Shown: piece by piece, positions 41,201-52,481 of the stretch
Layout of the letters: each line of letters starts with the position of its first letter
How positions within the stretch are numbered: the stretch's first letter is position 1
Origin: Spirodela intermedia
Taxonomy: Eukaryota > Streptophyta > Magnoliopsida > Alismatales > Araceae
Direction of reading: 5' to 3'
Length of the DNA: 64,000 nt
Assembly (NCBI GenBank): GCA_902729315.2
Contig: LR746270.1
Coordinates: 8,158,721 to 8,222,720 of the forward strand
Translations under genes and position numbers: made by a program
The notes under the pieces: generated by a model
What the model was told of the DNA's origin: nothing
The model's database searches: none
The model's input: the letters and a program-made list of their open reading frames with translations, nothing else

Positions 41201-41640
41201 TAACTAAGACTGGTAAACGACCTTCAATAATGACCCGACAAGAGGCTTGTCAAGCTTTCCTTCTCAGACAACGGTGGCGCCGCCGGCGCCACATCAGAGA
41301 GATGAAGGTCACGTCAAATCGCCGCCGCCAATGAATCGGCTTCTCTCGGAACCAGGCCTAGTCAGCCCACGTAGGCCCAGGTAGGCCCATATGTCAAACC
41401 TGTGGTGAGCCCAGCTCAGCTGGCATGCCGGTGTGGGCCTATGCATGAGGGAGAGAAGAGAGTTCGCTCGTTTGGTACGTGATTTAAATGACGCTTACGA
41501 AGTTCAGGATGAGAACGGGATGATCCCATGACTAAGTAAATATTGGAAAGTTATTTAATTTAGACATTTCTTGAGTTAATTTTTACTTCCCTGACTTGGC
41601 GGACCAAGGCTAGAGTACTGAGAAGTCAAGAATCGCTCTC

Positions 41641-43613
41641 TCTCTCTCTCTCCCTCTCCCCCTCTCCCCCTCTCTCAAGATTTTTTTAGTTGCCGCATTA
41701 CATTCAACATATGGAGGGCCAAGTCGAGTAGATTCATGATTCATGAAAGTTTTTGCCCATTATCCCTCCCAATTGAAAGAGTTTCTAGCGTGAATGTGTT
41801 TTACCCAGTGGTCATTAAATATTTATGGTCTTTGCAAAATATTACTATTTGGATTCTATTTTTTTTTCATCCAATATTTGCAGATGGTGTTAATCATAAA
41901 TTCCATTGCAAAACAGATGATAACTCTGTAGGTCAAATTATATTGATTAATAATAACTAAATTTATATTTACTTGGATTATTTCTTGTGGTCACATGGAC
42001 TCAAAATTCAACTCACCATTTATTGCTAATATCTGGTCATTACAACTAGATTCATCTTATATGAAAACTAAAAATATCATCACATTTTTAGCTTTGTAGA
42101 TCATAATAATTATGAAATAATCTTGTCACATCAAATGAAGGGTTGGATTTATATGATCAGCTTGACATGTAAGAAATTAAATTATGTTGTTGTCATGTTA
42201 TTTCTCATTGTAAAGTTGAAATTATATTTTCGATAAATTATGAGAATTTTTTTAATGAGGGTGTCTAATTTGCTGACAACATTAAACCTATGGTCATTCA
42301 ATAAATTATAGCAGAATATCCTTAATTAGTAAGCAAGTACATTTTATGATTCAAATGTTACTTTTATTTATGAAGATGATGATAACCCAAAAATCAATAA
42401 TGGTGTCTACTATGATGATAACATTGAGTTAGGAAGTTTTCTTTTTGAACACATTGCTCTCAGCCAAAAACACCAACCTCACAAACACATGGTTGACGAT
42501 GGCACAAAAATATTATTTCTCAAGGTTATAACTTAGAAAATCACGTTAGAATATATGTTATAGGATAAAGTGAAAATTTTCGAGTCTAATATGCATATTT
42601 ATGTATAAATTCATGAAATATACTCTAAAGTCTATTTAGAATATATTTATTTTGATATTTTCATTCAATTTAATTACATTTGACATTGGTTAAACTAATA
42701 TTTCTTTACGCTTAGCCCAAATTTCAACTTAAATCATTACTAGTCCCTCACAATGCATGTAAAAAATAATTAGGGCTAACAAAGATTCAAAACATCATCT
42801 TTTAGTACCAAAAAATTCAGATGAGAATAAATGACTCGAATGTATATCTAAATTTATTCATAGTTAGCTTGGAAGACTTATCAATATGTTGATATGCTGA
42901 TGTCTAAGTATTCCTCAAGATTGCGCTTAAAATTTCATATCCTTTCTACTACAAGTACTATCTTTTCAGTAAATACCACCTACTAGGTGTTATACTTTCT
43001 TCTTATCACTTAATAGTGGTATCTATTATACACCTTAAATTTAGTTATCATGTTTTTGATGTCTTACCTCGCTCTTTATTATTATTATTGCTTTAGACAT
43101 ATATCTTTTTCCTCAAGTTTTTTTTTTGACTCGTGGAAGAATGAATTTTATACTACCCATGTCTAATCCTTACTTTTTGGATCTTTCACTCATCATTTTT
43201 TTAAAAATAATTTTTAGAGATAGTTAGCTTTTCACATCAGTCCTCTAATTAGAAATACAAAATTTCAACCAAACTTAAGTTTGTGGAATAATCATCAACA
43301 ATTTCCTAGATGATACTTATTGATTTTTCCTTTTTGAAAGTGTCAACCTATCGAGTTAGTTCAATGAAATTTATCATTGATATGAAGAGTCCTTTAACAC
43401 TTCTACTCTTGATTCAGCCTTCTAGTTTTATTATGGTCACTATAACATGTTCTAAATAAAAAAAATTACAACCAACTTCCTTTATTCTTAGATGAAATAT
43501 AACGTATGAATTTTATTTCTAAGGTTATCACATGAATAGAACATAGGAAATAAAGGGTTGTCTACACTTATTTGATTCTGTAAAATCTGAAATTTCTTTC
43601 ACATCTCACCCTT
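41641..43613. other. AT-rich degenerate, probably transposon-derived DNA
   Basis: Composition drops sharply to AT-rich at about 41.7 kb. A short CT tract is at 41636-41673. On the - strand near 43420-43140 a decayed stretch resembles the integrase region of a Ty1/copia polyprotein (VDDYS followed downstream by RHG), but stops interrupt it and the match is weak. Nothing else is recognisable. Confidence 0.35.
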
Positions 43614-44750
43614 GTTGAACTTGATTTAGAGGTTAAATATGTCATGGTGACGCAACCAAGTTCATGTAAATAATATTTATAAAATCTTACTCTTCTATTT
43701 AGGATAAGTAAGAGTTGATCTTGAGAGAGCGTGGGTAATGAGAATAAGAATTTTACTTATTTTATTTCTTATATATATACTTGAGATTATAAAGGCTAGA
43801 ATTAATCTAATAAGGGTAAAAATAAGAGAAATAAAAAATGTGACAAAGGAGAGAGAATGGATCTAATGCGATAGAATGAAGATAGTTCAAACTAAGAGTT
43901 AATTTATTCATGGAGAAGATTATAAGAACATTCTAAATCTAGATCTTGTGTAGACCTCGTTGTGCACCAATCCTAGGCTAAGTGGTGCTTGATCTACGAT
44001 GATCTTGATGTACTTTAGGTAGTCTCTTTTGGACGATGATCTTTAGCAAGAGAATACCATTGATTGGGCCTTAATTTTCATCATTTTTCTTTCTGCTAGC
44101 TACTGCTAGAAAAATAGCCAAAAAACATCTTCCAAGAAGGGGGACGAGATGTCTTAAATCTCTAGAGAATTACACCTCTCAAATAGATGGTTATGATTAA
44201 TAACCGACTCTCTTAGTAGACGGCCCAAATTCTTCTATGAAGATGATGCTCTAATTCTCTTCTTAATTTTATCTTAAGTTGTCTTAAGATGGACATCCTA
44301 GATCTCATCTCTTGATATCTCTTTTAAGTCTAAATGAGCTAGGCCAAAGTGACACCTCTTTTGGGCCCATAGTCATATTAGGTCGACCCACCCTCTCCAT
44401 AAGACTTGAGATTTTTTTTAGGCTAAAGACTTGGACGTCTTCCATTACTTATAACTCATAGTAAGAACTCACCTAAGTCCTTGCAATCAAATAATTATCA
44501 AAAAAATGTGAGAGAATCATTATTTAACTTAAATGTCAAGTCAGATTAGTCTTATAATATAAATAAAATAAATAAAATAATATCCATTAAGACATAAATG
44601 ATAAAATATTATGAATGTCATAATGAGTCAGTAACACATGTATAATTGAATTTTTTATCTATTAATCATCATATATATATAAGATATTAATACATAGATA
44701 TAACTATTAATTTATAATTATCAAATACCTCTCACTTTACTCATTACTAG
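43614..44750 (+). repeat. 1.1-kb dispersed LTR-like repeat, copy A
   Basis: Matches copy D (56870-57551 plus 59191-59570) over its whole length, starting at TGTTGAACTTGATTT. It has a TATATATACTTGAG box near 43774. The right part repeats in inverted orientation as copy B and in direct orientation as copy C. No coding capacity. LTR, solo LTR or non-autonomous element cannot be decided. Confidence 0.75.
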
Positions 44751-44835
44751 TGATAAGTATTTACTATTATGAGTTAATAATTAATAAATAATATAATTTT
44801 AGCCTTAACTTATGATAAATAGACTTAGATTTATG
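44751..44835 (+). mobile_element. 85-bp left-end fragment of the 1.7-kb LTR family
   Basis: Starts TGATAAGTATTTACTATTATG and matches the first ~85 bp of the LTRs at 1805 and 57552. It sits exactly at the hinge between inverted repeats A and B, so it is a truncated LTR remnant. Confidence 0.7.
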
Positions 44836-45352
44836 ATAAATTAATGAGTATATATAGATACTAATTAATGAGTACATAATATAATTATATATATGTTACC
44901 AACTCATTATGATATTTATAATATTTTATTATTTAAGTCTTAATATATACTATTTTATTTATATTATGAGACTAACTTCACTTGACTTTTATGAAGTCAA
45001 GTAGTGATTCTCTCAATTTTTTTGATAATTATCTGAGTGCAAAGACTTAGGTGAGCTTTTATTATGAGTTAAAAGTAATAGAAGAAGTTCAAGTCTTCAG
45101 CCCAAAGAAAAGTTTAAGTCTTATGAAAAAAGCTGGCTTAATATGTTTATGAGCCTAAGAGAGGGCATCACTTTAGGCTAGCCCATTTGGACTTAAAAAG
45201 GCTATCAAGAGATGAGATCTAAGCCACCCATCTTAGGGGGCCTTACGATGAGATTAAGAGAAAGATTAGAATGTCGCTCTTATAGAAGAATTTGGGTCGT
45301 CTACTAAGAGAGTCAGTTATTAATCACAATCATTTATTGGAGGGCCTAATTC
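44836..45352 (-). repeat. LTR-like repeat, copy B (inverted)
   Basis: Reverse complement of the right half of copy A (about 44190-44750), with shared blocks such as the sequence around ACTCTCTTAGTAGACG (complement at about 45299-45315). With A it forms an inverted repeat with a loop of about 85 bp. Confidence 0.8.
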
Positions 45353-45869
45353 TCCCATGAGGAAGACACTCTAATCATTCTTTTAATCTCATCTTAAGGT
45401 GCCTTAAGATGGACATTCTAGATCTCATCTCTTGATATTCTTTTTAAGTTCAAATAGGCTAGGCCAAAGAGACGCCCTCTCTTGGGCTCATAAACATATT
45501 AGGCCGGTCCTCTCCATAAGATTTAGACTTTTCTTTGGACTGAAGACTTGGGTTTTTTCTATTACTTCTAACTCATAATAAAAGTTCACTTAAGTCTTTA
45601 TAATTAACTAATTATCAAAAAAATATAAGAGAATCACCACTTGACTTCATAAAAGTCAAGTGGGGTTAGTCTCATAATATAACTAAAATAAAGAAAATAA
45701 TATACATTATGACTTAAATGAGAAAATATTATGAATATCATAATGAGTCGATAACACATGTATAATTATATTATCTACTTATTAATTAACATTTATATAT
45801 AAGATATTAATATATAGATAGAATTACTAATTTATAATTATCAAATACCCCTCACTTTACTCATTGTTA
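45353..45869 (+). repeat. LTR-like repeat, copy C
   Basis: Direct repeat of the right half of copy A, abutting copy B, so that B and C form a second, almost loop-less inverted repeat. It ends at TTTACTCATTGTTAG, matching the TTTACTCATTACTAG end of copy A. Confidence 0.8.
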
Positions 45870-47445
45870 GTCCCGTAGCAATTTCCTTTAAGTTCTTCTT
45901 AGATTGTCCTTTCACCTTTCAATTTTGAAATATGAAGACTAGAAGTGTTCAAAATATTGATCACACCTCGATATATGATGACAACTCATGGAAGTTCAGA
46001 TTTTATCATCTTGGTCAACCTCTTAAGAGTTTTTAGAAAGAGCCACAACCAATAAAAGAGAATGAGCATATCTCTAGATATGATACTATAGGTATGAAAA
46101 GATTCTCACCTTTCAGTGATGTGTCTAATCTTAACCCCTTCTAAATAGATATATCTCTCTCTCATATATGGTGGCTACTTGGTGATGGCGAACGGGACCC
46201 ATCTCCATCAGCTCAGGAGACACCAGCAGTCCGAGTTCAGCTCGATCGACACGCAAAGACGAAGGAGCCTGGCTTTTGCTACATGGCCTAGCCCTTCGGG
46301 ACGACAACATTCCACCTCCGCGATGACGACGAGCTCGAGCTCACCCTTATCTTTCTTTGTATTTTCACGTTGACTTGTTGGGCCTCACGTTTGTGTGTTA
46401 GCGGGCCCAATTCTATATATGTGTGTTGTTGTTTGTGTCTCCCTTTCTTTAGGGTTTTATTGGGTTTCTCTTTGAGGCTCAATTAAAACCCTAAGGGGGT
46501 GGGACCTATGTGTCTTTCCTTTTGGGCCTCTTTTGGGGCTTATTTGGGTCTTCAATTGAGGCCCACTTAAGCACCGTAAGAGGGCCCTCCTCTTTCTCCT
46601 TTTAGGGGAGCTTATTGGGTCTCTCTTTAAGAGGCCCAATAAGCCCCTTTTGTAGCCTTTGTGGCTTATGGGCTTGAGGGTCTCAAGTGGGCCCACCTCC
46701 CCTTAGCCCACTTGTGGATCCCCATATAAGGGGAGGTAGGACCCCCCCTCAAAGCGCGCCGAATTTTTGAGAGAGATTATCGTTTTGTGAGTACCTTCTC
46801 CGTGATCTAGGATAGGGAGGGAAGGAGGAAGAGGAAGGCCGTCGATACCCCCTTCGAGGACTTCGTTCCTCGTGACGCTGCGGCCCGAGAAGTCCCGCCG
46901 CCGCCTGAGACCACTGCCGCCGCCGGCCATCTCAGTGCCGCCCGGGAGTTCGCCGCCGTCACCGGACGAAACGGTCGCGGTTGCCGCTGCAACAGCCGCC
47001 GCCTCTGCTGGAACCCCGTCACGCCATCGTGACGAAAGGGGCTCGCTTCGCCTCCCTACGAGCCGTCGCCGAGCACTCCGCCGGAGTCTCTCGACTCCTG
47101 GTTCGTCTGCCACCTCTTCCTCCGGAACTCCACCATAAACTCGCCGGAGCCGCCCTCAGCCGCTCCGCCCAGTCGCTGGCCGTTCGCCGACGAACGCCTA
47201 CCTGCCGCCGACGTCGGGAGAGACCCTGCAGCCGTGCCGACGAGCCAGAACCAGTCCCAGCTCCTCACAGGCCCCCGCCGGAGTTTCCCGACGCTCCGCC
47301 GTCGTCGCGCCGTTTCCGGCGCCGCTTAGACCAGGAGAGCTCAACCCTCCCTGGTATCGTCGGCCGGATCGTCTCCTCTCTGCTCCGCTTCCCGGCGCCG
47401 CCAGAGAGGCCGATCCTTCCGGCGACGGTTGGGTTTCCGCCCCAA

Positions 47446-47575
47446 CCGCCGACGCTCGGCCTTCCCGCCGAAGCGCCGCCGACGCTCTGCCTTCCCGCCG
47501 AAGCGCCGCTGACGCTCGGCATTCCTGCCGAAGCGCCGCAGACGCTCGGCCTTCCCGCCGAAGCGCTGCCGCCGC
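47446..47575 (+). repeat. 30-bp minisatellite, about four units
   Basis: Units at 47461, 47491, 47521 and 47551 share CTTCCCGCCGAAGCGCCGC plus GACGCTCGGC, with a partial unit before 47461. The period is a multiple of three, which keeps a repetitive frame open. Confidence 0.9.
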
Positions 47576-47638
47576 GCGCGCCCCGCGCGCCGGCTCCTGC
47601 GTGCCCTAAGGCCGCCGCGCGGCTTGCCTCCCGCGCCC

Positions 47639-47714
47639 GCTAGCGTGCCCTTCGGCCCACCAGCGGACCCACGCTCGCTAGCGTGCCCTTCGGCCCACCA
47701 GCGGGCCCACGCCC
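47639..47714 (+). repeat. 38-bp tandem duplication
   Basis: GCTAGCGTGCCCTTCGGCCC and the following CACCAGCGGRCCCACGC occur twice in tandem, nearly identical. Confidence 0.85.
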
Positions 47715-48300
47715 ACGCCGACCGTGCCACGCCTTACGACGACGGCTACGGCAACTCTCGACCAGGACTGACTATCGACGCTAAGCATCGCTCTTCACCG
47801 GACGTCCCTGCCTTCGTCGGATCTCCGCTCCGTCATGACCCGCCGGGCTACGCAGCCCCGAAGGTTAACTCCGTACCCCTTCTTACTTAAGTTTAATTAT
47901 CTTTCGAAGGGTTTTCTCAGCTCGTTTCTACCGCCATCAGGAGCACGTAGATAGGATAGGACAGGTTATCGGATCGTGACTTCCGACACTTCGCCAGACC
48001 CATCATAGTTCGTGAGCTACAGCCCTAGGCTACTTTATGACGGAGTTTTGCCATCTGTCCGGACATGGACCGAGAGGGCCTCACACTTACCATCGTCGAG
48101 TGTTTCCCCAAGTTATCTTGGGTTGATCATACATATTGATACGCCTGCTTGTGCTTAGGTTACATGGTCAGACCTAGAGTCTAGGGTCCAAACATTCTTA
48201 TCAGATTGGTCCGACTACCCCATCCCAGGTCTCGAGTTTCATTGATTAGGTACAAGGGGTTCTCGCCCCGTCCTACATCACTTGGTGTTTAGAAATCCTC

Positions 48301-49689
48301 TTTAACCTTCCTTCCCTTCAAGGAAATCAGTACACTAACATCTCTTGCATGTGATACAGAATCAAATTGGATAAAAAATGTGATACAAGAAAGGTAAGAT
48401 GAATAGAGGCAATTGAGAGACAATACACTAATAAAGTATGTCATAGGCTGAAGGGCATGATTTAATGTAATAGTAATTATAGGTTATATGCTCCCAAATC
48501 AAGATGTTTGGATCGAAAAAAATTACATAATATCATTTGAGAACATGGGATAAGTAGACAAAAAGATTCTGCATTGATCTCTTTTCTTCTATGACTTTTT
48601 CTTTCCTCTGTTCTCCTCATTCTTTTCTTTTATTCTTTTTTTTTTATGAACAAAAATCTTAACTCAAACATATACAACTTAGAAGAGGATGAGAAAAAAA
48701 ATGACATATGAAAAGAATAAGTGTTATTTGGGGTAACAACCATCATGAGTGGGTAAGAAAAATGAGTTAAAAGAGGGTGGCCTCATTCTGGAAATGTAAA
48801 AGGTGAATTTGGGTCTTATAAAAGGATAAAATGGTATAGTAGGATAAGATACAAGGACTGAATAAGATATAGTGGATAGGAAATGTATGGATATCATTCT
48901 ATACATAAGATTCAATGTCCTTTCACTATTCTCAAAAAGAATTTTTTTTATCAATGAGAATTCACACACTAAGTAGGATCTACTAATATAGGGTATGAGG
49001 TCTAAGTTTCTTATCACTCAATTTTCTCTAATTCATACTAATAGTACTTTAACTTTTTGATTTCTCATATTCCTTTGATGCTCATTGGATATCTCACTCT
49101 TAGGAGGCCATCCATTGTATAAAAATTCTCATAGTTGATCTAGGTCCGATGGTTGTGCCATTCTTAGTTGATCTCAATCCATTGCAATAGTCTAACTTCT
49201 ATGCCCTAAATTCCAAGATTTATAGATGAATGAACTCACTAAGGTGGGGTTGATAACCTTTGAAAATATTTTTATGAGTAGATACCCTGCACTTAGTAAA
49301 AAATACTATGCATCAATCACATGTAAAATTTTAAATTTTCTGTAGAAAGCATGTAAATGACTCATACCCCTCATTTCATCTATTCCTCAATGTATGTGGA
49401 AAGAATTAACACAAGTAAAATTTTGTAAACTGAAGATAGATGCTTAATTTGCAAGAATGGAGATAGCTCTTCGTGGACTTTTATGATCCTTTCTCTCAGC
49501 AACTCAAGATCATGAAGATTTCAAGGCCTTCCTACATAGAAAAGAAAATACAAGCACAAAATAGAGTACATATGAAAAAAAATACTAAAATAAAAATTAA
49601 AAAGAGAGTAACTATTAGGCTTATTAAATAGAGTTAAGATAATCATTAGTTTCTTAAGATGACTTATTAAAATTGATTAAGATTGGTCG
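48301..49689. other. AT-rich DNA without recognisable features
   Basis: No coding region, RNA gene or clear repeat boundary seen. Probably the 3' part (untranslated or LTR) of the - strand gypsy element whose integrase tail begins at 49690, but this cannot be shown. Confidence 0.4.
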
Positions 49690-50157
49690 AAAAAGTGAAT
49701 CATTTTCTTCATAAAGTTTTCATCTTTGTCTATTCGCTTTTATTTGTTGCCCTATTTTTGGATCCTCAATTAAAATAGCACTACATTCAAAAACTTTAAT
49801 AAGAATAAATAGACCATTCCATTTAGATTTTAAGTTACCAGGAAAGAGTTTGAATCTCAAATTATAAAGCTATACTTTTTGATTTTCTTTGAATTCTCTT
49901 CTTCTTAATTTTTTGTCATAAAATACTTTCATTTTAGCTTTATAAATCTTAGAATTCTCATATGCCTTATTTTGAATTTCATTTAACTCATGTAATTCAA
50001 GTAATCATTTCTTTCTAACATCATTAGTAGATAAATTTAATCTTTCAATTGCCCAATATGCTCTATGCTCTAACTCTACAAGAAGATGACATGTTTTACC
50101 AAAAAATAATCTATATGGTGATATGCCTAAGGGGGTTTTATATGCTGTCCTATATGC
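49690..50157 (-). pseudogene. Decayed Ty3/gypsy integrase C-terminus
   Basis: The - strand reads [21 protein letters not shown] and then [18 protein letters not shown] (50157 to about 50040). These are family-typical of Athila/Tat-type gypsy integrase tails. More decayed sequence follows to about 49690. Stops and frameshifts interrupt it. Confidence 0.75.
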
Positions 50158-50705
50158 TGTTAAAGCTAAATTTATGTGTTTTAATTAGTTTTATTATTTA
50201 ATTTTATTTTGTTAACTTATAGAATAAATATAGGATATATTATTAACTTTAAGAGTCTGAAGTTAGAATACTTGGCATAATTTTTTATTATTAAAGTAAA
50301 AATAATAAACTATAAAAATTCTTCCACCTGCTAGCAAGTTGGCACTCGGCAGTTGACCCGAAGGGGGGACAACAATTGAATCAGTAGACCCAGATTGAGG
50401 GAGCCACGAATTAGGCTCGAGTTTATATTCAGCATATGTTTCAAAATATTTTCGATGTGGGATTAAATGTTTTCATCTATTTCAATGCAGCAATCTAGAG
50501 TGTGGTGTGATTCAGTAGTATGTAGAGGGCCAAGTCATCCAATTTGCCTGATCCTATGGTTAGCAAACTGCATGATATCAGATGCGTAAAGGGATCCATT
50601 TGCAGTTTGCAAATCCGACACTACTCAACATGCACATGGCCTTAAAGGCCGATCCAACAACTATGGAGGCGCCACGGTACCAGGAACTTAAGTTCTCACA
50701 TGTAT
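50158..50705 (+). repeat. LTR-like repeat Y, left copy
   Basis: Begins TGTTAAAGCTAAATTTATG and runs to about GGAACTTAAGTTCTCACA. The same sequence occurs in inverted orientation at about 60280-61028. It interrupts the integrase to its left. The end is approximate. Confidence 0.65.
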
Positions 50706-50935
50706 CATCATAAAGGATATATAGACAATAATCAATTATTATTTGGGAAAACATATATTATTGATTATTTTTAAAATCTTGGCGGTAGTCGTGAATATGG
50801 CAATCTGTTCTTCCCTCCTTTTGTGTGATTGACATCTCCAACGATGGGCAAACTTCTTCCTTCCTCCCTCGACTACACTCAAGGCCTCCGATGAGTGGTC
50901 AGCTCTTCCCTTCTTCCCCCAGATGACGATGATAG
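50706..50935. other. Short flank between repeat Y and the gypsy LTR
   Basis: 230 bp with no feature of its own. A drifted match to the GC-rich repeat block near 58430-58520 (GTCGAGGG/TCGGGTGA-like pieces) is possible but weak. Confidence 0.2.
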
Positions 50936-51952
50936 TGTGGTTGACTTTTCTTTCGACGAATCTCTTCGTCAAGTGGCACAATGCTTCTGGACGATACTTC
51001 TGTGACTTTCGGCATGGTGTGGCATGACCGGACAAAACCAAATTGTAACACTGGTGTCTCCAGTTGGCCAGGAGACAAATTAAACTTGGGCAATGATTCA
51101 TTTTCTACTTTTAGTATTTACTTACCTACTTTTGTCATTTATTTACATTTTACGACAAGCTATTTCATTTCATGCACGTTTCGATTGAAATGAGAAGAAC
51201 TAATTAAAAACTTGATGAATGATCTTTCTTTTTCTTCTGAATCCTCTGAAACTTGTCTGAGATCAAGCTGAGATCATTTTGAACTTATTTTCTATTGATT
51301 TTTGCAGTCAAATCTTGACATATTCACGTTCCCGGTGTTATGTGAATAATGAGTATTTTTCTATTTTCAAATGCAAAATCACCGAGATTAAAGGCTGATT
51401 AATGAACATTCAATGGTTAAAACAAACTGGAGACATTCACGACTGACCTCATGTCATGTGTGTGAATCATTGAGCACACATTTGTTCGAGAAAATGGGTT
51501 GACTGTATTTCTCTCTTCCTTCATTTTCATCTTATTTCTCTCTCTCCCTCTCGTGAGACCTCTCTTCTCTCTCCATCTCTCATGAGATCTCTCCCTTTCT
51601 CTCCCTATCTCTTGATCGATCTCTTTCTCTTTCTATCCCTTTCACGAGAGATCTCATCTCTTCTCTCTCTCGTCAGAGCTCCCTCTTCTTTCTTTCTTCT
51701 CTCTTTTCCTCCTTCATTTTCTCTACTTTCCTTCTTTTATTCTTTTCACCTCACCCTTCTATTTTATTATTTTTATTAACTATTAATAAAATATTAAAAT
51801 CATTATATATATAAATTAAATTAGTTTTTATGACAGATTAATCAATCTCCCTATGTTCGACTTGAGACTTACTTCTATACTAATATTTTATTGTCTTATT
51901 TAGAAATATTATTAGATAGTATGCATTTAAACACAACGACAAGTGCACATCA
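50936..51952 (-). mobile_element. Left (3') LTR of a - strand Athila-like gypsy element
   Basis: 1017 bp bounded by TG (50936) and CA (51952). The left part matches 55341-56013 and the right part matches about 59885-60266. A CT-rich section (51517-51720) lies in the middle. The conserved right end reads TTAAACACAACGACAAGTGCACATCA. The integrase of the same element begins directly to its right. Confidence 0.8.
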
Positions 51953-52142
51953 TATGCCTATAGAGCATCATATAATCTCTTAGATCAATCCTTTTCGTCA
52001 AGCTTATAGATTTTTTTACAGAATTTATTTAATCTCTCTATTACATACTTCTGCTTGTCTTTTGGCTTGTGGATGATAAGGTGTAGTTATCCTATGATGA
52101 ACTCCATACTTTTTCAATAGCGTCTTAAATTGATAGTTGTTA

Positions 52143-52182
52143 AAATGTGATACTCCATCACTAAAATGTGATACTCCATCAT
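52143..52182 (+). repeat. 20-bp tandem duplication at an LTR insertion edge
   Basis: TAAAATGTGATACTCCATCA is present twice in tandem immediately before the LTR fragment that starts near 52177, probably a by-product of insertion or repair. Confidence 0.8.
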
Positions 52183-52481
52183 CTTGACGTCCGCACCCTT
52201 ATTTCCCTTTTTCGTGAATTTTAAATATATTTATTTTTTATTTCTTAGTATAAAATTCATAGAAAATAGTATTCTTTGAAAAAAAAACCTAAATAATTAC
52301 TAGATATTATATTACATCCTTGTGATTGACCTAGAAAATTATCGTTATTTTTGAAAGTTTTATTAAATTATACTTGATATATTTGTTCAGAAATACTTCT
52401 AAATATTCAAAAATTCATATTTTTCTAGTTTTATAAATTTTAAATTTACGTGATTTACTATACAACAACTAAGTCACGTCA
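52177..52481 (+). mobile_element. 3'-end fragment of the 1.7-kb LTR family (copy 3)
   Basis: 305 bp matching the last part of the LTRs at 1805-3513 and 57552-59190, from CATCTTGACGTCC to the terminal ACGTCA. The left 80% of the LTR is missing. It lies inside the - strand gypsy pol. Confidence 0.85.

Larger units (their letters stand above)
35845..41640. other. Gene-free region upstream of the MYB gene
   Basis: No supported gene in 5.8 kb. AT-rich at 36200-36900. Microsatellites: GA 36050-36077, GA 36939-36999, GA 37107-37124, GA 37220-37239, CT 38368-38401, CT 38681-38701, CT 39711-39740 and CT 40520-40537, plus a tandem duplication at 37013-37200 and a G-box cluster at 37690-38210 (separate entries). 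The many short open frames are translations of repeats. Confidence 0.6.
45870..48300. other. GC-rich island in AT-rich transposon DNA, possibly an LTR
   Basis: From about 46170 to 47890 the sequence is strongly GC-rich, flanked by AT-rich DNA on both sides. A TATAA at 46725-46729 is followed by GCGCGCC and a long GC-rich stretch. The right edge, near 48280, reads TACATCA then TTGGTGTTTAGA, which resembles an LTR end followed by a drifted initiator-Met tRNA primer site (TGGTATCAGAG). A frame at 46981-47643 is open for 220 codons but consists of Pro/Ala/Arg repeats with no domain. LTR origin is an inference; no partner LTR was found. Confidence 0.35.

Noticed and set aside
43140-43420. Copia-like integrase on the - strand
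   Set aside because: Only a VDDYS-like stretch and a later RHG remain, with many stops; too weak for its own entry. A profile search with copia integrase would decide.
46981-47643. 220-codon Pro/Ala/Arg-rich frame
   Set aside because: Open because of high GC and a 30-bp repeat whose period is divisible by three. No domain or splice context; the antisense frames are equally long.
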